Assembly (NCBI RefSeq): GCF_012489685.1
Contig: NC_080041.1
Location: 30,059,780 to 30,123,779 of the forward strand
Length of the DNA: 64,000 nt
Source: Lotus japonicus
Lineage: Eukaryota; Streptophyta; Magnoliopsida; Fabales; Fabaceae
Reading direction: 5' to 3'
In this document: one piece after another, positions 23,901 to 35,400 of the stretch
Layout of the letters: each line of letters starts with the position of its first letter
Position numbering within the stretch: position 1 is the first letter of the stretch
Notes under the pieces: model-generated
What the model was told of the DNA's origin: nothing
Database searches by the model: none
Seen by the model: only the letters and a program-made list of their open reading frames with translations
Made by a program: the position numbers and the translations under genes

Positions 23901-25618
23901 TGAAGTTTGTCTAATAAATGGTAACCGACGAGACAAAAAAATGGATGAGGAGGAAAACAAACTGATTAAATTTGATGGAACCGAAAAAAATAAAGTAGAG
24001 TAGTTCATTGTCATATATGTCATATTTCCATAAATCTAGAAAATTGTTTAAAAAAAAGATCAAAAAAAGAGAAAAAAAGATCACATAAAAAATACAAGAG
24101 GATGATGATCAATCTGACTTTGTTGCGCTTTCACCCCATCATGTGGTTAGTACCTGGTGGTGGTTCAAGGAGAAAACACGACATTGGTGCTCGTAGATGA
24201 CAAAAAGGTAGCGCCTTCGTATGTCGTGGCCTGTGGGGAGTGGATTTACGTGAGAAGACAATAGATCCAGAGATGACAAGAGCATTGAGCGGATTGAACG
24301 AAGCATAAATCGTCTTCTTCTGTGAAGCTATTTCTAGATCTAGAGATGGGAAGTGCAAAAAGACGGCATGACGGCATATCCAGAGATAGGACTTGCGGAC
24401 AACGGTGATGCAGCGAAAGAAAAGCGAGCTCGATCGAGAGCTCCCTTCGCGATGGAAGCTTGTGATGATTGCTATTCGTGACGACCAAATCGAGCAGCAC
24501 GGTGGGTTGAAGAAGCTAGCACATGGCGGTTGGTTGCGGCATACAGGAGAGGGTTTGAGTCCTATAGGCTAATAGAAGCAACTAGTTTTTGTTTATTGTT
24601 GAGAGATGACAAAAGGAGAAGAGAAGTTGTGAGGCGCCACCGTCGTAAGGAGAGGAGAAGAGTAGGAATCAATGGATTTTTTATTTGAACTGAGAGAGAA
24701 AGAGGAGGCGTGGTTATGGCTAGGTTAAATTAATTAAATGAGTGGATGTGACTAGGTTAAATCTGATAGGGTCTTTTTTTTAACACTTCCTCAGTAAGAA
24801 CGGAGTTAGGCTTAGCTACCGTCCAAAGTCCAAACCCACATGAACCCATAGAATTGGACTAGTTAAATCCGTGGCCGAACTGAATCGGCCCATTCAGTTA
24901 AAAAACCACTAATATGCTCGGGTTTGGTTCGCTTCGGCCCCTTTTTGATACAGCAACTAATAAAACTTGTGTAATCCACCAAAATTTCTATCTAATAGTT
25001 TTTATTTTTCCTAAGGACCTAACAAACCAAAATTAAATTGTAAGGTATAGGACTTAATAGTGGGCAGAATATGTTTTAATCTCCTCCATTCAATAAAATA
25101 ATATTAAAACCTAATGGTTCTAAATCTTTGTCCATGGGTGGACCAATTTTTTCTTGATCCATATACTAGACAAAGTCCGGAATAAAACCCCACAAATTAT
25201 TTGTTAAGAGTTGTTATCTTTTTGAAAGGGTTCTTATCTAGCTATATATTAATTAAGCTCTTAATTTGCTAAGTTTCTACAATGGGGTGTTTGCGTCTTT
25301 AGCATTATCTTGGCCAATCCACAAAACTGCCAAAATCACTTGCGGATAAAACAGGCAAAGCAAATTAGGTATGAAAAGGACATAATTAACACACGTATGT
25401 TTATAATTATTTCAATCATTAATGTAACCGGATAATAGAAACAATAGATTCTACAGTTCAAACATTTAACCACACATTCACTTATTTCTCTTTTTTGGCA
25501 TACACCTTGCTGGAAAGTGGAACATAGAGAGATTATTGTGCGTCTCTCGTCATAGTGGGTTTTCATTTTCGAATTAAATAAGTAATAAGTTACTCAACAT
25601 ATCACTCATCTTAAGGGT
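20941..25618. other. Copy B of the 4895-9579 interval
   Basis: Same unassigned ORFs, 39-bp repeat (22137-22202) and intergenic relics as copy A. Sequence is matched without net indel up to about 24085. Beyond that, one-base differences at homopolymers accumulate. Confidence 0.5.
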
Positions 25619-25626
25619 ATAAATAT
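25619..25626 (+). promoter_or_regulatory. TATA box of the WAT1-like gene, copy B
   Basis: TATAAATA, 94-101 bases before the ATG at 25720, as in copy A. Confidence 0.6.
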
Positions 25627-25719
25627 GGAGAATGCTAGTGTAATCAAAGCACACCCAACTTCACTACTACTTCTCAAAAACAAAGAGATCTATCTAGAGA
25701 GAGAGGTAATAAATTTAAG

Positions 25720-26966
25720 ATGGGTGTGACAACGTGTTGTGACAAGGTGCATTCATGGTTCCGCGATTCAAAAGCGCTTTTGATAATCATAAGCCTGCAA
25801 TTTGGCTCTGCTGGGATGTATGTTATCACCAAGGATGCTCTTAACAAAGGAATGAGTCATTATGTGTTTGTTGTTTACCGTAATATCATCGCCACTATAG
25901 TTCTTGGTCCCTTCGCATTTTTTCTTGAAAGGTTATAATTTCCCTTCTTCTCTTATTCATACTTAACATCGAGCATGCATGCGTGCATGTTCCACACACA
26001 TTTTTACTACTTGATGAATATAATATGCATAAGACCTAGCTTTTCATTGTGTGATCAATAGTTGGAAGAGAGGGTGTTTCTATTTTTTACTTCCAGAAAA
26101 AACGGTTGGATTGATATTGACTACGTATGTCACATGATTTTGTAATCGTATTTGTTAAAATTGTGCGTTTCTTTTTAATTATATGAATATTATAAGATTT
26201 TACTGAAATAAACTCAACTTCAACATCATAAAATCATATGAATTTTGGGTTGTCTAAATGACCCATGATAAAGTTTGGGTTAAATAACTCATCATCCAAT
26301 CACGTTGGAGATAAATGAGTTGGAAATAAATTAATAAATAAAATATAGAAATTTCAACTCACTTATCTCCAATGTGATTGGATGATGGGTTATTTAACCC
26401 AAACTTTATCATAGGTCATTTAGACAACCTCGAAAATTTTGAAATAGCACTTCTAATGTCTATACATTTCAGTATATAGATATTATCCATTACTTTTACT
26501 ATTATTTCACCATGCACCAACCATTTTTTTAGGTTACTTAGTGACTCGTGTAACTAACTATAAGTCTATTTTACCTTTTTCAGGAAAACAAGGCCCAAGA
26601 TGACAATTCGGATATTTTCAGAAATTATGGCTGTGGCTTTTGTCGAGTAATATATCATCTTTAACTTGTCATATATTGTGTAAATAGATAGAGTTTTGAT
26701 TTTAGTCTACCTAATTTTTAAATTTATATACGTCTCCTTTCTATTTTTGTATTCCTTTTAAACTCATATCACCAATTAATTTTCAATCATATTGTTGGTC
26801 ATTTATTTTTTAGCATACATATTAACTATGCTATGTCAATTATATACAGGATAATACTTGATCAGTGCTTCACCTTCCTTGGGATGAAGATGACATCAGC
26901 CTCTTTTGCATCAGCCGTGATGAATTCCGTACCATCCATCACCTTTGTACTCGCAATCATTTTTCG
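25720..26966 (+). CDS. WAT1/MtN21-like EamA transporter, exons 1-3 only, copy B (frame intact)
   Basis: Membrane transporter of the plant WAT1-related (EamA) family. Exons 25720-25931, 26584-26646 and 26850-26966 join in frame to give about 130 residues with four predicted spans: ALLIIISLQFGSAGMYVI, YRNIIATIVLGPFAFF, IMAVAFVEIILDQCFTFLG and SVPSITFVLAIIF. The donor after exon 3 is GTAAGA, so a full gene would continue. No further WAT1 exon is visible in the remaining sequence up to 44583. The FAR1/satellite/Ulp1 block begins about 400 bases into this intron. Either the gene was truncated, or the 17-kb block inserted in intron 3 and the rest lies beyond the gap. Exons 2 and 3 are in frame here and broken in copy A. 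Confidence 0.85.
26248..26429. mobile_element. Hairpin MITE in WAT1-like intron 1, copy B
   Basis: Same inverted-arm element as 10211-10392. Confidence 0.75.
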
Positions 26967-27342
26967 GTAAGAAATTTAATCAAATTAAATTATTAATTAA
27001 GTTTTATCTACCTGAATCAAGAAAATCATATTTAATTTTAAAGTTAAAAACAGAGTTTCTCCATAAATTAATTTAAAAACATAACAAATATATTATAATT
27101 AACATGTACTGAACATGAATTACAAATATATGGTTTATAAGCGAACATGTTATTAACATGATCCATCATATAATTGGTGTACTCGTTTTTATCACTTGCT
27201 TTATTTGCTGACACATGTAGAATGCTTGAACAGAGAAATAAGCACGTAGCATGTGAATCCTACATAGATTCCACCACCAAGTTTAGGGGGGTAGTTCCTA
27301 ATGACTCTTGGACATATTTAATTTTGGGCGGATTCTACCATA

Positions 27343-27393
27343 CCCCCAATGTATGGTACACGACTGACGAGTTATGACGTGTACCAATGGGGG
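27343..27393. repeat. Imperfect inverted repeat
   Basis: CCCCCAATGTATGGTACACG (27343-27362) faces CGTGTACCAATGGGGG (27378-27393), a hairpin of ~16 paired bases with a 15-base loop. It lies at the proposed left end of the large Mutator-like block. Confidence 0.65.
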
Positions 27394-27455
27394 AGCGACA
27401 CCTGGTACCGTATTTAAATATTTGTTTCAATTTTTAACATTTTCCAAAAATATAA
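27371..27455 (+). repeat. Candidate left terminal inverted repeat
   Basis: Aligns with the reverse complement of 44195-44285: 15 of the first 16 bases match (one mismatch), then roughly half match, then TTTCAATTTTTAA matches exactly. Long imperfect TIRs are typical of MULEs, but AT-rich chance similarity is possible for the inner part. Confidence 0.4.
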
Positions 27456-27954
27456 GAAAAAGACATATTTATTATTCATTATTATTATATCCAAGTTGAG
27501 TTAAGGTTAGTGAACCCATGTGGGTCCCTCTATGGTTAACACATTTCGAGGCTTTGAATTTCTGAGAGGGAAATTGAAGTGGGTTGTCACCTTTGGAGGG
27601 AGCAGAACAAAGAGTGCACGGCGGTGAAGGCGATTATGGCAGTGAAGGCGACAACGGCGGCGAAGGCTCCACTGTAAGCAGCGAAGGCTTGTTGGTTAGC
27701 TCCTGAAGCTATTTGAAGTGTTTGTTTGTGAGTTTCTTTCGGAATTCGACATTTAGGGTTCTAAGCTCTTGTTTTGTGTTACTGTAAGTCCTTCTCCTCT
27801 TTATTTAGTTTTTGTGTGTGTTTCTTTCGATTTATGGGTTTTTCAAGTTTAGGCCTTTCTCAAATGGTGAATTTAGGTTGTGTTTGTTGTGTTGATTTAG
27901 TATAGCTTCGATTTTTTGGATCTGAAAATGTACCATTCTGAAGTTGGTTAGGTA

Positions 27955-30900
27955 ATGGAAAGTAATGTACAATCCGGTGAAAATGGAGAGGAAGAAGCCC
28001 ATGTCAGTTTAGGTAACAATGGGCATGAATTATCTGAGGAAAATGGTGGTTCTACTTGAGTGGAGGATGAGGACGATGATGGTGCTGTGTATGAGAAGAG
28101 CATATTAGATTTGACAGAAGATGATATAATGGGTATGGAATTTGATTCTGAAGAGGATGCGATTAAGTTCTACGAAAGATATGGTCAGTGTTATGGTTTT
28201 GGTGTAAGGAAAGACAATGTCTATCGTTCTGCTAAGGGTTACATTGTTACTCGTCAACTGGTATGCAGCAAAGAGGGGGTGAGGCATAGAAAATACGTGC
28301 AGCGGAGGGACCGGGTTAGAGTTTCAAAGGGAATTACCAGGGTGTCATGTCCAGCTCGCTTCCGTGTTCGCTTTGAAAGCAACTCAGGTAAGTGGAAAGT
28401 TGCTTACTTTGTCAAGAATCACAACCATGTTCTGGCACCTGTGGATAAAGTCCACTTGATTTCTTCCTTTCGGCACCTCAATGATTCTGACAAGGCTCAG
28501 ATTAATAGCCTTAAGCTACATGGGGTGAGGACTTGCAACATAATGGGCTTGATGCTGGGGCAGAAAGGTAGTCATGAGGCATTGGGTTTTACGAAGAAGG
28601 ATCTGTTCAATCACATTGATAAGGAGAAGCGGATAAGGGTAGGAAACGGAGATGCAGTTGCTGCTTTGTCATATTTTCAGGCTAAGGCTGAGGGTGATCC
28701 AATGTTTTTCTCCAAGTATACTAAAACTGAAGATGAAAATCTCAAAGACTTATTTTGGAGTGATGGAGTGAGCAGAGTGGATTACCATGCTTTTGGCGAT
28801 GTAATTGCCTTTGACAGCACCTATAAGAGGAACAAGTATAATAAGCCTCTTGTGATTTTCTGTGGCTACAATCATCATGGGCAGACAACAGTTTTTGCTT
28901 GTGGTTTGGTTACGGATGAGTCGATCGAGACTTATAAGTGGGTTTTGGAGACATTTGCTGAGTGTATGTTTCAGAAGCACCCGAAAGGTGTTGTTACAGA
29001 TGGTGATTTAGCAATGAAAGAAGCAATAAGTTGTGTCTTTCCTAATGCCCGTCACAGGTTGTGTGGTTGGCATATTCAACAAAAAGCGCTACAGAAACTT
29101 AAGAATTCAGACTTTTTGGATGATTTTAAAGTTCTGATTTATGGCAACTTCAATCCGGATAGATTTGACCATGTTTGGGCTAAGGTTATGGAGAAGTATG
29201 GATTTGGTGATGATGAGTGGTTGACAAGAATGTATGGGATGAAAGAAATGTGGGCAACTGCATTTATGAGGGACAAATTCTTTGCAGGCATAAGAACCAC
29301 GTCAATGTGTGAAGGGATCAATTCATTCATCAAGAGCTATGTTCAATGTAAAAACAGTTTGATTGATTTCATTCATAATTTTGAGAGGGCTGTGAAGGAG
29401 TACCGACACAATGAGTTAGTTGCTGATTTTAACACAATGTATTCAGAACCTTTGCCCACTACTTCCCTTGGTTATATTGAGCGGGGTTTCTCCCATAAAT
29501 TGACAAGGAGCATGTTCAATGAAGTTAAAACTCAGATTCAATATGTGGGTGGCTTAAATATTATCCAAAGGACTGAGGTCAATGATGTGGTGATGGTGAA
29601 GATGAACAAGGCTTTGTATGAAAGGCGTGAGTATGTGGTGTTATATGACAAGAATTCTTCAAAGTTTGTGTGTGATTGTGGTCACTTTGAGTATTATGGA
29701 ATTCCTTGTTCTCACATGATATGTGCAATGAGAAATGAGAGACTGGCTGAAGTTCCTGATAGTCTTATTTGTAAACGGTGGTCAAGGACGGCTAAGGTGG
29801 ACTACATGACTCAGATTAATGACACTGTTACTGGCAATGATTCAAAGAAATTGGCGATGTTAAGGAGGGGTGTGCTTTCTGCTGCTTGCAACATACTAAG
29901 TGAAATAGCTTGTGAGAATGTGAATGATTTCTCTCAAGTCTTGCAGGACATATATAAGTTGGCTGACAGTGTTCAAAGGCGTAGGGTGGGAAACAAAACC
30001 ATCCGCACTGGACCATTCTTGATTGGTGATCCCGCTGTGGTGATCACAAAGGGGCGCAAGAAGAAAGGTGGGAAAAAGACAAGGTTGTGCTCAAGATGCA
30101 GAATGCCTGGTCATACAATTCGCACATGCCCGGAAATGCGTGAAGGTCAAGGAGTTGGTTCCCACGACACTGCTATGAGTGATTCATCTGTGGAGCTTGA
30201 TGATGTTAGTATACATTTGGAGTTCTTAAACTATAATATTTTATTCTACTTGTTTCAGTTTAGTAGTGATTTAAAATTAATTTGTGTGTGTAGGTTGATG
30301 AGGTATTGCCATATAATGTAACTATGCCTGGAGTCTCCTCACTTGAAGTTGCTGGAAAAGGCAAAGGCAAGGTATTATCCTTGTGGGCCATCTTTGTTTC
30401 ATTCATTTTTGATCAGTACATGTCCATGAGCATTTTAGATTTAACTTTGTTTTACAGGATCAGAGTGTTAACGAAGCTTGTTCTCAAGATTTGAATTATC
30501 CTTTTATGACTCCTTTGACCCAGGAGTATTTTCATCCTGGAATGAACATCATGGATGGGTTCACTTTGCCATCATACCCTGGGATTCGCATATGTGAACC
30601 TGGATCTTCTACACAAGTCCCAACTGTAAGTGTGAATGTGTTCTTGAAAGGGATTAAATTTTGTCTGCCAAGATTATGTTTTCAGATTTTGTAACCAATG
30701 TTGGCAAAATCTATAGCAAAATCGCAAAATCCTAAGATTTTACGATTTTGCAGCACTGTTCCGATTCAAATTGCATGCAAAATCTTTTTTTGGTGGAATC
30801 CCGTAGAATCTTAGATTTTAATCGTAAAATCGTAAAATCCTATTGAATCTTACGATTCTAGTATTTTTTTAATTTTTGAAGCTGATTCCTAAAATTGGGG

Positions 30901-31546
30901 AAACTAGAGAGTTTTTTTACTTTGTGGAAAAAACAACCCACCACCCAGCATTTAGGGGATTTCAAAATTGAAGCTCTAATTGATTGTAGTTGCCAAATTT
31001 GAATGGTTCATTGACAAGAATTAATAACTGATTGTATATTTTGAAAAATCAACTCATGTGACCGTTTTCATGCCTCTAATTGCCTATTTAATTCACTCAT
31101 AGTAGAGTGAATTGAATCACGCATTCATGCTCTGTTTTCTGTAGTCTCTATCTAGGTCTCTTCTTCTTATGTTTTCTCTTCATTCTTCAACATCTTTGTT
31201 TTCCTTCATTCTTAGTACTCTTATGATTTTGGATTGAGATTATGACTTATATGGATGTTAATCTAATGAATTTTTATTCCAATTTTTGTTAAATGATGTG
31301 ACTTACAAGATATCAATGCTATTTTTTTGTTTTTCTATTCATGGTACAATCTTACGATTCAATTTACGATTATACGATTATCCGATTTTGAACCCCCTCT
31401 CCGATTCTACGTAGAATCTAGTTTTTCACAACATTGTTTGTAACTAAACTATTGTTGTGACACAGTTTGTGGGTTGCTTAAATGAAGTTGAGCGGAAGGC
31501 CAAGGCTGCACGCATTTATGTTAGCGATAGCAGTGGAGAAGATTGA
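27955..31546 (+). CDS. FAR1-related / MULE transposase-like protein
   Basis: Exons are 27955-30204, 30294-30371, 30458-30625 and 31466-31546, all phase 0. An ATG at 27955 is in frame but meets TGA at 28057 after 34 codons; the main frame runs from 28060. Numbering from 28060: FAR1 DNA-binding domain about 27-125, MULE transposase domain about 240-425, SWIM zinc finger 538-552 (CDC..CSH) and CX2CX4HX4C knuckle 677-690. Catalytic residues are present: D252 (FDSTY), D314 (VVTDGD), C335/H338 (CGWHI) and E418 (MCEG). Translated length is about 820 residues. FAR1-related proteins are either domesticated light-signalling regulators or active MULE transposases. The repeat-rich surroundings favour the latter. 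If the TGA is real, translation could begin at an ATG near 28129, keeping FAR1 and all later domains. Confidence 0.88.
30696..31436. mobile_element. hAT-like non-autonomous insertion in intron 3 of the FAR1-like gene
   Basis: 741-bp element starting CAATGTTGG and ending CAACATTG, with extended similarity in the ends (AAAA then CTA). It is flanked by an exact 8-bp duplication TTTGTAAC at 30688-30695 and 31437-31444, the hallmark length for hAT transposons. The subterminal parts are rich in AATCTTACGATT-type words. Removing it and one duplication leaves a 91-base intron with normal GTAAGT..ACAG ends. It has no coding capacity. Confidence 0.88.
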
Positions 31547-31695
31547 TGTCGTTGGGGATGATGATGCGGAGGAGTAGATGGTGAAGACACTTTGATTGAC
31601 TGTAGTTTAGGTTGTGGTAGTTTTTGGATTGATTAATGGAAATGTTGATACCTAATAGCATACACTTTAATTAATTTGCACTGTGTTCTGTTGGT

Positions 31696-32422
31696 GCCAG
31701 CCACATGTGTTGTTATTCAATGCATTTAACTTAGGTGCCTTTAACTTAACTTATACTTATTAACTACGCTAATAACTGGAATAAAAATTTATTTGAAAAA
31801 AAAATACACACAATGACTCAATGGGATTCGAACCCGGGTCATGGGACTTAAAAGACATTGCATTTATCACCAGGGCCAGCCACATTTGTTGCTATTCAAT
31901 GCATTTAAATTATACTTATTAACTTAGCAATTAACTGGAATAAAAATTGATTTGAAAAAAAAATACACACAATGACTCAATAGGATTCGAACCCATGTCA
32001 TGGGACTTAAAAGACATTGCATTTACCACCAGGGCCAGCCACATTTGTTGCTATTCAATGCATTTAAATTATACTTATTAACTTAGCAATTAACTGGAAT
32101 AAAAATTGATTTGAAAAAAAAATACACACAATGACTCAATGGGATTCGAACACATGTCATGGGACTTAAAAGACATTGCATTTACCACCAGGGCCAGCCA
32201 CATTTATCGTTATACAATGCATTTAAATTAATACTTATTAACTTAGCAATTAACTGGAATAAAAATTGATTTGAAAACAAAATACACACAATGACTCAAT
32301 GGGATTCGAACCCATGTCATGAGACTTAAAAGACATTGCATTTACCACTAGGGCCAGCCACATTTATCGTTATGCAATGCATTTAAGTTAATACTTATTA
32401 ACTTAGCAATTAACTGGAATAA
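31696..32422 (-). repeat. Tandem array of ~160-bp tRNA-derived SINE-like units
   Basis: About 4.5 head-to-tail units with period 159-160 (the first is ~179). On the minus strand each has an A-box-like TGGCCCTGGTGG and, about 40 bases later, the perfect B box GGGTTCGAATCCC, followed by a T-rich tail. B-box cores lie at 31825, 31984, 32143 and 32303. The array abuts the 137-bp satellite with no spacer. It is not a functional tRNA: no acceptor stem is paired. Confidence 0.8.
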
Positions 32423-35400
32423 GAATCGAGTGTGCATCCGTGAGTTCTTATACTTAGGTCAAGAGCGGCGTGCATCCCTAATCTCACTCTCTTAGGGCTA
32501 CCTTCCACCAAGGCTAACCTTTAGTGACTGATTAGGGTACCCGATGGGGTAGGTGGACCGAATCGAGTGTGCATCCGTGAGTTCTTATACTTAGGTAAAG
32601 AGCGGCGTGCATCCCTAATCTCACTCTCTTAGGGCTACCTTCCACCAAGGCTAACCTTTAGTGACTGATTAGGGTACCCGATGGGGTAGGTGGACCGAAT
32701 CGAGTGTGCATCCGTGAGTTCTTATACTTAGGTCAAGAGCGGCGTGCATCCCTAATCTCACTCTCTTAGGGCTACCTTCCACCAAGGCTAACCTTTAGTG
32801 ACTGATTAGGGTACCCGATGGGGTAGGTGGACCGAATCGAGTGTGCATCCGTGAGTTCTTATACTTAGGTCAAGAGCGGCGTGCATCCCTAATCTCACTC
32901 TCTTAGGGCTACCTTCCACCAAGGCTAACCTTTAGTGACTGATTAGGGTACCCGATGGGGTAGGTGGACCGAATCGAGTGTGCATCCGTGAGTTCTTATA
33001 CTTAGGTCAAGAGCGGCGTGCATCCCTAATCTCACTCTCTTAGGGCTACCTTCCACCAAGGCTAACCTTTAGTGACTGATTAGGGTTCCCGATGGCGTAG
33101 GTGGACCGAATCGAGTGTGCATCCGTGAGTTCTTATACTTAGGTCAAGAGCGGCGTGCATCCCTAATCTCACTCTCTTAGGGCTACCTTCCACCAAGGCT
33201 AACCTTTAGTGACTGATTAGGGTACCCGATGGCGTAGGTGGACCGAATCGAGTGTGCATCCGTGAGTTCTTATACTTAGGTCAAGAGCGGCGTGCATCCC
33301 TAATCTCACTCTCTTAGGGATAACCTTTAGTGACTGATTAGGGTACCCGATGGCGTAGGTGGACCGAATCGAGTGTGCATCCGTGAGTTCTTATACTTAG
33401 GTCAAGAGCGGCGTGCATCCCTAATCTCACTCTCTTAGGGCTACCTTCCACCAAGGCTAACCTTTAGTGACTGATTAGGGTTCCCGATGGGGTAGGTGGA
33501 CCGAATCGAGTGTGCATCCGTGAGTTCTTATACTTAGGTCAAGAGCGGCGTGCATCCCTAATCTCACTCTCTTAGGGCTACCTTCCACCAAGGCTAACCT
33601 TTAGTGACTGATTAGGGTACCCGATGGGGTAGGTGGACCGAATCGAGTGTGCATCCGTGAGTTCTTATACTTAGGTCAAGAGCGGCGTGCATCCCTAATC
33701 TCACTCTCTTAGGGCTATCATCCACCAAGGCTAACCTTTAGTGACTGATTAGGGTACCCGATGGGGTAGGTGGACCGAATCGAGTGTGCATCCGTGAGTT
33801 CTTATACTTAGGTCAAGAGCGGCGTGCATCCCTAATCTCACTCTCTTAGGGCTACCTTCCACCAAGGCTAACCTTTAGTGACTGATTAGGGTTCCCGATG
33901 GCGTACGTGGACCGAATCGAGTGTGCATCCGTGAGTTCTTATACTTAGGCCAAGAGCGGCGTGCATCCCTAATCTCACTCTCTTAGGGCTACCTTCCACC
34001 AAGGCTAACCTTTAGTGACTGATTAGGGTACCCGATGGCGTAGGTGGACCGAATCGAGTGTGCATCCGTGAGTTCTTATACTTAGGTCAAGAGCGGCGTG
34101 CATCCCTAATCTCACTCTCTTAGGGCTAACCTTTAGTGACTGATTAGGGTACCCGATGGCATAGGTGGACCGAATCGAGTGTGCATCCGTGAGTTCTTAT
34201 ACTTAGGTCAAGAGCGGCGTGCATCCCTAATCTCACTCTCTTAGGGCTACCTTCCACCAAGGCTAACCTTTAGTGACTGATTAGGGTACCCGATGGCGTA
34301 GGTGGACCGAATCGAGTGTGCATCCGTGAGTTCTTATACTTAGGTCAAGAGCGGCATGCATCCCTAATCTCACTCTCTTAGGGCTAACCTTTAGTGACTG
34401 ATTAGGGTACCCGATGGCGTAGGTGGACCGAATCGAGTGTGCATCCGTGAGTTCTTATACTTAGGTCAAGAGCGGCGTGCATCCCTAATCTCACTCTCTT
34501 AGGGCTAACCTTTAGTGACTGATTAGGGTACCCGATGGCGTAGGTGGACCGAATCGAGTGTGCATCCGTGAGTTCTTATACTTAGGTCAAGAGCGGCGTG
34601 CATCCCTAATCTCACTCTCTTTGGGCTACCTTCCACCAAGGCTAACCTTTAGTGACTGATTAGGGTTCCCGATGGGGTAGGTGGACCGAATCGAGTGTGC
34701 ATCCGTGAGTTCTTATACTTAGGTCAAGAGCGGCGTGCATCCCTAATCTCACTCTCTTAGGGCTACCTTCCACCAAGGCTAACCTTTAGTGACTGATTAG
34801 GGTTCCCGATGGCGTAGGTGGACCGAATCGAGTGTGCATCCGTGAGTTCTTATACTTAGGTCGAGAGGGGCGTGCATCCCTAATCTCACTCTCTTAGGGC
34901 TACCTTACACCAAGGCTAACCTTTAGTGACTGATTAGGGTTCTCGATGGCGTAGGTGGACCGAATCGAGTGTGCATCCGTGAGTTCTTATACTTAGGTCA
35001 AGAGCGGCGTGCATCCCTAGTCTCACTCTCTTAGGGCTACCTTCCACCAAGGCTAACCTTTAGTGACTGATTAGGGTTCCCGATGGCGTAGGTGGACCGA
35101 ATCGAGTGTGCATCCGTGAGTTCTTATACTTAGGTCGAGAGGGGCGTGCATCCCTAATCTCACTCTCTTAGGGCTACCTTCCACCAAGGCTAACCTTTAG
35201 TGACTGATTAGGGTACCCGATGGCGTAGGTGGACCGAATCGAGTGTGCATCCGTGAGTTCTTATACTTAGGTCAAGAGCGGCGTGCATCCCTAATCTCAC
35301 TCTCTTAGGGCTAACCTTTAGTGACTGATTAGGGTACCCGATGGCGTAGGTGGACCGAATCGAGTGTGCATCCGTGAGTTCTTATACTTAGGTCAAGAGC

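Larger units (their letters stand above)
16057..27061 (+). repeat. 11-kb duplicated block, copy B
   Basis: See copy A (1-11030). This copy runs past the point where copy A meets the gap, into WAT1-like intron 3. It contains the intact WAT1 exon frames but the broken polygalacturonase frames. Confidence 0.9.

Noticed and set aside
31780..32320. Functional tRNA genes on the minus strand
   Set aside because: A perfect B box is present, but there is no paired acceptor stem or anticodon arm; SINE-like units.
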